In this document: piece by piece, positions 55,963-64,000 of the stretch | Layout of the letters: each line of letters begins with the position of its first letter | How positions within the stretch are numbered: the first letter of the stretch is position 1 | NCBI RefSeq assembly: GCF_027943255.1 | Contig: NC_072896.1 | Span: 620,001-684,000 of the forward strand | Source of the DNA: Anastrepha obliqua | Taxonomy: Eukaryota; Arthropoda; Insecta; Diptera; Tephritidae | Length of the DNA: 64,000 nt | Reading direction: 5' to 3' | Translations under genes and position numbers: made by a program | Notes under the pieces: generated by a model | What the model was told of the DNA's origin: nothing | Databases searched by the model: none | What the model saw: the letters and a program-made list of their open reading frames with translations, nothing else

Positions 55963-57324
55963 AATAGTGCAGACTTTGCAGGAAATTACTAATCACTAAC
56001 TCAAAATTTTTTGTTTGAATTATTGAATTAATAGCAAACAACTAAGAGGATGGTTTGAGAAAATATCGGAACCAATAAATAACAGTGTCTGCTGCTGCTT
56101 TTTTCTAACGCCTGGTTATAACTGATTTTGAATTTGCTTTCCAAGCTTAAATTCGAATTTCTAGGAAAACGTAAAACTGATATGCACGAGTATAGGGCCT
56201 ATATATGCTCGATCGAATCCAATCGCTCTGCTCAGAAGTTAATACTTTTAACTTTTTTTAACTCAATTCCCTACACCTGGCAGCTCTTGCTTGCTCAGCT
56301 CTTCCTTGCTTCCATTCTTCTCAACACATTCGTATGCAGATGAAGCCACAACCCACTTCTCGTGTACTTGCCTATGCGTTCATGTATGCATACTTGGTAC
56401 AGTTTTATTACTTTCAACGCCTCGAAAATAAAATGAGCTGGCGAATGTTGGCAACATCAGTTTTGAACTGGCTGCACAATTTTACTACCTTTTACTGCGT
56501 ATTTGTTTGTTGTTTCCTTAATTCGTGGATTTACTTCTCTTTTACTCGAGTAAACGCAGTTTTTTATAGTTTTAAGTGAGGTTGTAAATTTTTAATGTGT
56601 TTTTATTTATGATTTTTGTGGTAACATTTCGCAAAGTTCCTATTAAAGTGTTTCTGCTACACTAATGGTGGAGCGGTAAGTTGGGTACAGCGGTAATTTT
56701 TATAGCAAACGAAGAGTTATCATAATAATAAATCCTCCCTTGAATATTAAGAGATAGACAAACAATTTGTCAAGGTTTGTAATTTTCTCAACGAGTGAAT
56801 TTGTTAAACTTGCATTGTTACGCTAGACGTGAGAATTAAGTACTTATATATAGTCAGCGTTTATGGCGCCATGCTGTCACCCAGCAGACTTATATGGAGT
56901 TGAACCACAAAGTAATTCCGTAATGTTTTCATAGTACAGGCTTGGTAAACAAAGACCGGGGACCTGTAAAAGGAAATCGACCAGGTAAGCGCTCAGGGCG
57001 GCTTTAGTTGATATGTAAAAGGTAGCAATTAGAAATCTAAAATAATAGGCCGAGAGCCATCTAGACACTACGCTTACATTAAGGGAGTTTACATTCCGAA
57101 CTATATTTAAAAAAGGTTTACCTGTTGAAACTTGGTATAGATCCTAAATCTTGGACCTGTATTCTTGATGGTAAGACTTAGAGAGTAAGGACTGTGCGAA
57201 CTTGGCTTCTTTTGGACACATCAGGCTTGACTTTAGACTGTCGTTCCCGTAACAGTCCCTGTTGCATTACCACGTCAAACAATACTGTTATTTATTGATA
57301 TTTATTATTTATTGGAGTTAATGC
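55963..57324. other. non-coding sequence
   Basis: No domain found. Spacer between the two related LINE copies. Confidence 0.4.
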
Positions 57325-58552
57325 TATCCAACTGATTCGACCTTATCAGTGTGGCTTTAGACCTGGAAAGTCTACCATCGACCAAATATTGACAATACGC
57401 CAAATCTTGGAGAATACCCATGAAAGGAGAATCGACACACACCATCTTTCCTCGACTTCAAAGCTGCATTCGACAGTACGGAAAAGAGTTACTTGTATGC
57501 CGCGATGTCTGAATTTGGTATCCCCACAAAACTAATGCGGCTATGCAAGATGACGTTGCTCAACACCAGCAGCACCGTCAGAATTAGGAAGGATCTCTCC
57601 GAGCCGTTTGATACCAAACGAGGTTTCAGACAGGGTGACTCGCTGTCGTGTGACTTCTTTAACTTGATGTTGGAGAGGATCGTGCGAGCCGCAGAACTTA
57701 ATCGCTCAGGTATGTACAATATTTTATAAGAGCGTACAATTGTTGGCGTATGCCGATGATATTGACATCATCGGTCTTAACAGTAGCTGTTAGTTCTGCC
57801 TTCTCCAAACTAGATAAAGAGGCAAAGCGAATGGGTCTGGTAACTCCTGTCTTCAAACAAACAGTCGGCGCACTCGCGTATCGGCACCCACGTCACTGTT
57901 GACAGTTATAATTTCGAGGTAGTAAAAGACTTCGTTTCTTTAGGAACCAGCATTAACACCGATAACAGTGTCAGCCTTGAAATCTAACGTAGAATCTCTC
58001 TTGCCAACAAGTGCTACTTTGGACTAAGTAGGCAACTGAACAGTAAAGTCCTCTCTCGACGAACAAAAGTAACACTCTACAAGGCTTTCATCATGCCCGT
58101 CCTAACGTATGGCGTAGAAGCTTGGACGATGACAACATCCGATGAAGCGACGCTTGGAGTGTTTGAGAGAAAGATTCTGCGGAAGATTTTTGAGCCTTTG
58201 CACGTTGGGAACGGCGAGTATCGCAGACGATGGAACGATGAGCTGTATGAGCTTTACGTAAACATAGACATAGCGCAGCGAATAAAGATCCAGCGGCTAC
58301 GTCGGGTGTGTCATGTCGTCCGAATGGGTAAAACCCTCGGGCTCAAAGTATTTGATGCGGCACCAGCTGGTGATAGCAGAGAAAGAGGAAGGCTTCCTCT
58401 GCGTTGGAAAATCAGGTGGAGAAGGACTTGTCTTCACTTGGTGTGTCCAATTGGCGCTGGTTAGCACGAGAAAGAAACGACTGTCGGGCTTTGTTAAACT
58501 CGACCAAAATCGCGTAAGCGGTTATCGCGCCAATTAAGAAGAAGAAGAATGC
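57325..58552 (+). pseudogene. non-LTR retrotransposon (RTE-like) reverse transcriptase, longer copy
   Basis: Reverse transcriptase blocks in order are PYQCGFRPGKSTIDQILTIR, MSEFGIPTKLMRLCKMTL, EPFDTKRGFRQGDSLSCDFF, and the catalytic AYADDIDIIG (about 57746). After frame changes come LTYGVEAWTMTTSDEATLGV, FERKILRKIFEPLHVG, YRRRWNDELYELY and VRMGKTLGLKVFDAAPAG. Several frameshifts separate them. The endonuclease and the start of RT are missing (5' truncation). The 3' end is the same short AAG-repeat tail as at 55.96 kb. RTE-like placement is inferred from the C-terminal blocks. Confidence 0.85.
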
Positions 58553-60430
58553 AATATTATTGGATTGTTCCGTAGCTTAGTTTGAGTTCTTTGGCAAAAT
58601 TCCACGAATGCATTCTCAAAGCCTGGATAAACATTCATATGTATTTTGATAATATTTACACAAACTTAGTTATTATTTTATGTTTAGTTAAACTATTTGA
58701 ATATTTCAGTTAAAATAAAACTGATAGAAGTTGAAGGCAAATTGGTAATTAGGAAAATTTCCCAGTAAAGACTCCTGCATCAGGTAACATAGAAGGCGAA
58801 GATAGCTCGTCAGCGATTAAAAATTACAAACTGAATTCCTATTCCACCCAAGGGCCTCTAACAACTTCCAAAAACCAATAAAATTCCTCACTCAAAATGT
58901 TTGTGAGCTTGTGAGCGATAGAGTCAGATAGCTAATGGAAGGCGAGAGGCCGACGAAGAAATGAAGGCAAAATTAAGAAATAAACGAATTGTTTTATAAA
59001 ACTAATAGAAAAAGTGAAGTAACAAGTTTAGATGAGCGAAAGTGTGATGAAAGTATCGTCAGCAAAGTGCAGCAAGGCAGAAAGGCGGAAAGGAGGGAAC
59101 ATGAAGTGGACATGATGGGTGAGGATGATGGCTGCAAAAATATCAAAATTGCGCATTTATGTACTAATGAAAAATTATTTTATTAAAAACTTTGCTAACT
59201 GCATAAGAATTTACTGGAAAACTATGCGAGTGCAGAACGGAGAAGTGTGGAAAAATTGCGAACCAAACAGCAAAAAAACAAACACACATAGCAGCGGAAA
59301 GCGACGAGGTCAGCAAGAAGTTGTGCTAAATGTGAAATATACCATAAAACAATTAAAGTGCCAGTGAGAAGAGCATTGAACAAGCGCTGACAACCTGAGT
59401 GGGTGGACAAAAGCAAAGTCGTAGGTAGGAGTGAGTGGGAAATGCGAAGGGTGAAAACAATTTGGGAAGCGTGAAGAGCATGGAATGGCTGTGTACAAGT
59501 TTGTTGGTAAGAGTGTGCACAAAATGGTCTAGTTCAAATGACAGTTAGTATCTCAAGCTTTCCAATTATAAATATTATTTTTCTCAATTCTGTTTTGGCT
59601 GTTTGTGATGTTATTGAAAAATTTCATAAGGTTATGTCAACTTTGGGACAATAAAAGAAAACGCTAGAAAAATTAATAAAAACAGAAAAATAACTCACTG
59701 AAGTGACGCAAAAAGCAGCAGAAGAATGCAGAGAGTAGAGGAACGTAAAGTTCAAAATTGTTTAAAAGTTTTTAATTGCAAAAATTTTGAATTACCCAAA
59801 CAGAGACTGCTTTCGTTTTTGTCTTATTCTCACCCATACCATTGCGCTGATATAATTTTGCTGACAACCAAATAACAATTTTCACAAGTTCCAAAATATG
59901 GCGTAAAAGTTGATGACAAAAAAATGAAAAAAAATGAAACTCTACTCAGTTCGAAATGATTGCAGAATGTGCGTACATTTTTCAAATTAATTGGCTGACT
60001 TGTCAAATACCACCCTGGATACCATTTAAACTACATACATACATACATACATATGAGTGCTTACGAGTACGTATGCGCTTGGGCATATTTCAAAGTTTGG
60101 CAGGCACTGTAGTATGAAAATTAATTGGGATATTTACTTGGTATTTCCGTTTAAACGTTCTGTCAAAGTTGCAACAATGCATGAATAAAGTAGATGCTAT
60201 TGTTGTTGCTTCCCTAAGCATCGGCGCTGTCGTTGCCTATCAGTTATAAAATCCTTGCCAAATTGTTTTTGTGATTTTAATAGGCGGCCCTCTATCTTTG
60301 CTGTCATTGCGAAACTGGGCTGACTTATTACAAACAAAAACAAATCAGGATGAATTTTAGTATCGAGAGCGCACTCTAAAATTGATGTTCGGCATGCGCG
60401 CGAACGAGTCCCAGTGACTGGTTAAAGGTA
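58553..60430. other. non-coding sequence
   Basis: 58860-59420 has purine-rich frames (Lys/Arg/Glu) without a domain. A (CATA)n run lies at 60032-60053. Confidence 0.4.
60032..60053 (+). repeat. (CATA)n microsatellite
   Basis: Five uninterrupted ACAT/CATA units followed by TATG. It is typical of the CATA/TATG tracts scattered through this window. Confidence 0.85.
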
Positions 60431-60880
60431 ATGACTCCGTTGTGTCGATTTTTCTTGAAATTTATTGCAAGTTTTTTATCTCACCTCACATTCTTTCAAG
60501 ATTCGCGTCGTCATGGATACATTTCTACAGCTAAACAGGCAGCTAGGGGGCTTTCAGAAGCGACTTGGTGATGAGTTCCTGCACTACGACAACGCACCGG
60601 CCTGCTTTTCATGGGCACGAGTTTTTGGCGAAAAAAACAACCTACTTTGCCGACCCAACACCGTGAATTCGTTAAGCCCCCTACGATTTTTTCTTGTTCT
60701 CTGCAATGAAGTTTTCAAGGGTACTCATCCTCACGGTGTACAGGAAGCTAAAAGGGCTGTAATCGCGGCGCTGATTGGTTCAACTTCGGGGGGCTACCAA
60801 GGATGCTTCCAATTGCAGGAGCAACGTACATTAAATTAATCGAAATTGATCGAGTTTTATTCACAAATACCTGGAACGTA
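60431..60880 (+). pseudogene. mariner (DD34D) transposase remnant, highly diverged
   Basis: A single open frame (60465-60839) reads DEFLHYDNAPACFSWARVF (second Asp in HYDNAPA), a diverged spacer, SPLRFFLVLCNEVFKGTHPH and EAKRAVIAAL...GCFQ. It aligns with FLHHDNAPAH...LAPCDFFLFPK-K--KG--F--VEE-K-----AL...F-HCFE of mariner transposases. The third Asp position reads Leu-Arg (SPLRFF instead of APCDFF). The N-terminal half is not recognisable and no terminal repeats were found. It is old and inactive. Confidence 0.65.
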
Positions 60881-61598
60881 CTTGCCATACCACTGAAAGG
60901 GGTAAACAAAACTGAAAAAAAACCCAAAGACATATATAAAAAGACTTCTTTCAGTAGGTTATCATATACTGCCTTGTTAGTATTTAATAAAAACGTACAT
61001 CTGCACACCTCAATGCAGCTGCGTCCGGCGCAAGCCTTTCCAAGTTGTATGCATCATATGAAATACCTAACAATGAAAATACAACAGCTTTGATGACAAA
61101 ATTCGAAAATAAAAAAAGTAATCGTCTGGATGAGTGAGGCGCTTTTATTCCTTCTTCTACTGGCCTTCAGTTACCTATCACCAAGTATCAGCCTCATTTT
61201 GTCAAAACCACGTCCCTTTGCCAATACCAATGACAGAAAATGTCAGTTTTTATTAGTCAAACACTTGTCCTTATATTGCACATATTTGTCAAAGTTTTTT
61301 TCTTCAACTGCTCATTGCCTAGAATTTCATAAGTGGTAAAGCTATTTAGCTGACGAGAATAGACAGGGTCTTCATGTTCGAGTTTTTTTTACATTTTAAT
61401 TAGATGCATAATTTGAATGTGAATTCAGTATCAGTTTTTTGACCTGAATAAAGTAAAGAACAATTCTCAAGATATTCTCGTGGATATTCCAACGCCCAGA
61501 AAAGTGCCTTTATTGTTTACGTACCCCTTCAACTTGAAATGAACTTTGTCTGAGCACATAATTTTTTTTGGCAAAATGTAGTTTTTATTATTATTATA
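60881..61598. other. non-coding sequence
   Basis: No domain found; AT-rich spacer between two mariner-superfamily remnants. Confidence 0.4.
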
Positions 61599-61946
61599 AA
61601 GGGTGGTTAAATTTCAAGGGCCGATGTTGAATGTGAACCACACCTAAACGTCAGCCACACCGTTGGACTTTTTTCTTTGGGGTTATTTGAAAGAAAAGGT
61701 ATAAGATAATTCGGCACATTAACGGCATAGAACCTCAATTATGGCTCAGCGTCGTCGAAAATTTGGACCATCGGATGGAGGTGTGCCGCCGAGGCCGTGG
61801 GGGCCATTTGGCCGATATTTTGTTCCATACGTAATTGAGCTATACTAACATTATTATATTGTAGTAAAAGAGAAATGACAATAATTTCTTAAAAAAATTG
61901 TATTTTATTCAAAATCAACACCGGCCCTTGAAACTTAACCACCCTT
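61599..61946 (+). mobile_element. 348-bp DD41D-type mariner derivative with 32-bp ends
   Basis: The ends are 32-bp inverted repeats with two mismatches: AAGGGTGGTTAAATTTCAAG at 61599, and minus-strand AAGGGTGGTTAAGTTTCAAG ending at 61946. TA lies on both outer sides (61597-61598, 61947-61948). Between them is the C-terminal tail of a DD41D-type transposase in two frames: PLDFFLWGYLKEKV-like residues (third Asp) and EPQLWLSVVENLDHRMEVCR followed by GRGGHLADILFHT. Everything upstream of the third Asp is deleted. It is a MITE-sized, non-autonomous derivative. Confidence 0.88.
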
Positions 61947-61948
61947 TA

Positions 61949-62729
61949 CATTCCCTAGTGAAATCATACTAATTTAGGTGGAATCCAGATTATCTACTTC
62001 CAATTTGTCGCAACAAAATATTACTAAAAAATAAACTCGAACTTGGAAGATCCTGCACGTACGCTAGAGAAATCTAAACGGGAATGTAGATGTGCACTAA
62101 TCGCATGTACACACGAATACTAACGAGTAGCTACATGCATATGTACATACGCCTCAGTGTATTAGTCATTTGCCGTTTTATTTTCATCGCCGTCGGTCAT
62201 TTAGTGGGCATCTGTCACTGTTGTCTCGAACGTGTCAGTCTGGCTGTTTGTCTTCTTATTAAATATTTGTCTGGCCCTCTTATCGCCGTGCAGTTCAAAA
62301 GTTTTTTTCGTTTGCATTTACGTTTTTGCTTTGTTTTATGTTAAATTTGATTTTTGGAGGTACGACGCCACTCAGTGACATTTTAGCTGTCACTTAAATA
62401 GTCATTATTTAATGGCTGTGAATAATTTTTGTCCGTGGGGAGATATAGCTAAAGTAAATAATGACAGTTGGATTTCTAGCAGTGGAAAAGTTTGTTCAGT
62501 ACCATAAGGCAAAATTTGGATAATTTGAAAATTAATGGGAAGAAAATGCTCTGCAAGAACAGAAAACAAATTTTGGTTGTTGAAAATATGACAATTACAA
62601 TTTATGAAATAATAAGGCACAGGTAAATAAATGAAGAATTAGCTGCGCTGTTTGTATGTACATAAATAAGTGCATGAATATCAGAATCAGAATCAGAATA
62701 ACAATCACGAGTACCCGTACCCACGGTGG
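61949..62729. other. non-coding sequence
   Basis: CATA/TATG tract near 62090-62150 and a (TCAGAA)3 run at 62681-62698. No domain found. Confidence 0.4.
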
Positions 62730-63040
62730 AGAAAATACTGAGGGTGTGGCCAACATCGACTCTCAGCGATTTTGGGGGAGTCAGTTGATTTGCTGATATA
62801 ACAAGGAAAGTAACCGCGCTTTGTTTATGATAAAGGTCGGCAAAAGATAATATATGAAAAAAAACGCGGTCGCTGCGCATGTTACTTTGTTGCTTTCTAA
62901 GCAACGACTGACTAGAAGGCTGATTATATTCACTTTATAAATTTTGTATTCATTTCATTCGCCTCTCTCTTCCTGTCAAATCTCCTATGACGTAATAGCC
63001 AAAGCTGCTCTCACAATTTTGCTTCATCCCTGATCAGTAT
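62730..63040 (+). repeat. degenerate dispersed repeat, copy B
   Basis: Shares GGTGTGGCCAA, GTCAGTTG-TTTGCTGA, TTTGTTGC-TTCTAAGCAAC, AGCCAAAGCT and CTCTCACAATTTTG with 2651-3059 in mostly the same order. The identity between these blocks is low. Confidence 0.25.
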
Positions 63041-64000
63041 CAATATCATAATCAGCAGCAGCACCAGCATCTGTGCCAATATCTGAATCAGCATGCATGC
63101 GCTTTCATTGATTGTGTGCTCGCTATAATTCTAATTTACAAGAAAATAAAATTTCATGTTGTGGATCCTTCAAATATTCACCATGAAACTCTTTACACTG
63201 ACGTGAAACATTTATGAAGGTTCATCTGGATTTTATTTCTAATTGGCTTTTTCACGTTAATGCGTGAAAGTAAAAGTGTTGCAATCGCCAATTGACGAGA
63301 GATGTTCACACAATTAACTGAAGTGCCAATTAACACTGAAATGCCACCACTTATGATTTTATACAATTCCGCATACACAATCCTTCACATTCACACAGCT
63401 CTGACACACTCAATCTCTTCTCTTGCTGCCATCCCCACCTTAGTTGCACCTTTATTGCATTCCCTCTTGCTTAAGCTGTAGATTTGCAGATTTCTTTTGT
63501 TGCTACACCACCGCCAATGTTTCACTTCAATGACTTCAATCATCCACCCCGCCGTGGCCACTTCCTGCGCTTAACACTGATTGCAAAAATTGCGCTGCTA
63601 ATTGCTGTTACACTTGCTAATTCCCATTGGCATGCGATAAATGGTTAAACACAGGAGCAAAAAGTGTGGGTGTGGAAATGTACTTGAAAGTGAAAAGTGT
63701 AAACAAGGAGGGGGAAAAGAAAAAGAAGACCGAAAAGAAATAAAGCTTATTGAAGATGTCGATTGGAAAGCGAAGGATTGTTGACTAAAAAGTTGTTTGT
63801 GCGCACATACACACACATGCAAGTAATGAGAAAGGTAGGAAATCAAAGGCACTGAGCATTTTTTCTAGTGCACACACACGAGCGCAGTAAAAGGTAAACA
63901 CTTGCAGTCGAGTGTCCTGTGTACTTACACATGTAGAAGGTAACATAGGAATGCACTGGTGTGGAGTGCTGTGTTAAGTATATTTGTTTTTGTTTGAGGC
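63041..64000. other. non-coding sequence
   Basis: A CAGCA/ATCAG-rich patch at about 63045-63100 and CA-rich tracts near 63800-63890. No frame with a recognisable domain. Confidence 0.4.

Noticed and set aside
1..64000. CRISPR arrays, phage, defence islands, operons or Shine-Dalgarno signals
   Set aside because: No regularly spaced repeats and no prokaryotic gene organisation; the repeats and transposons are those of an insect genome.

Overview
The window looks like dipteran (fly) nuclear DNA, most likely from a tephritid-type fruit fly. It is AT-rich throughout and carries many short CATA/TACATATGTA-type simple tracts. It is crowded with Tc1/mariner elements, including the DD41D ('rosa'-like) lineage that was first described from tephritids. 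I see no CRISPR array, rRNA, bacterial-style operon or confidently identifiable host protein-coding gene. The species assignment is inference from repeat types recalled from memory.

Layout. 0-9 kb: non-coding, with one coding-like minus-strand segment (553-777), a degenerate repeat (2.65-3.06 kb), a hairpin (5.8 kb) and a tRNA-like SINE head (6.1 kb). 9.2-11.4 kb: an AT-rich repeat split by a near-complete mariner (9770-11055) with an uninterrupted 345-residue transposase ORF, followed by a tRNA-derived SINE. 14.5-17.6 kb: a mosaic of SINE pieces, two jockey-type reverse transcriptase fragments, a TTAA-flanked MITE, a DD41D N-terminal fragment and a second mariner (16103-17251). 20.3-22.1 kb: a third mariner (20509-21715) with perfect 22-bp ends, inserted inside an otherwise open reading frame and followed by a LINE reverse transcriptase scrap. 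23.5 kb: a second copy of the TTAA MITE. 24.6-26.3 kb: LINE RNase H remnant, DD41D transposase fragment and a DD34D transposase fragment. 28.1-28.7 kb: an internally deleted mariner. 30-31.4, 35.2-35.7, 40.4-42.0, 42.7-43.3, 49.3-49.6, 55.4-56.0 and 57.3-58.6 kb: decayed non-LTR retrotransposons. 60.4-61.9 kb: a decayed mariner and a 348-bp DD41D-type element with 32-bp terminal repeats. The rest is non-coding sequence in which I recognise nothing.

The genes do not work together in any pathway. This is an intergenic or intronic graveyard of selfish DNA. The most informative points are the nearly intact mariner at 9.8-11.1 kb, the two-copy TTAA MITE family carrying Rel/kappaB-like motifs, the mariner that splits an open frame at 20.5 kb, the dispersed tRNA-derived SINE, and the presence of several distinct Tc1/mariner lineages within 64 kb.
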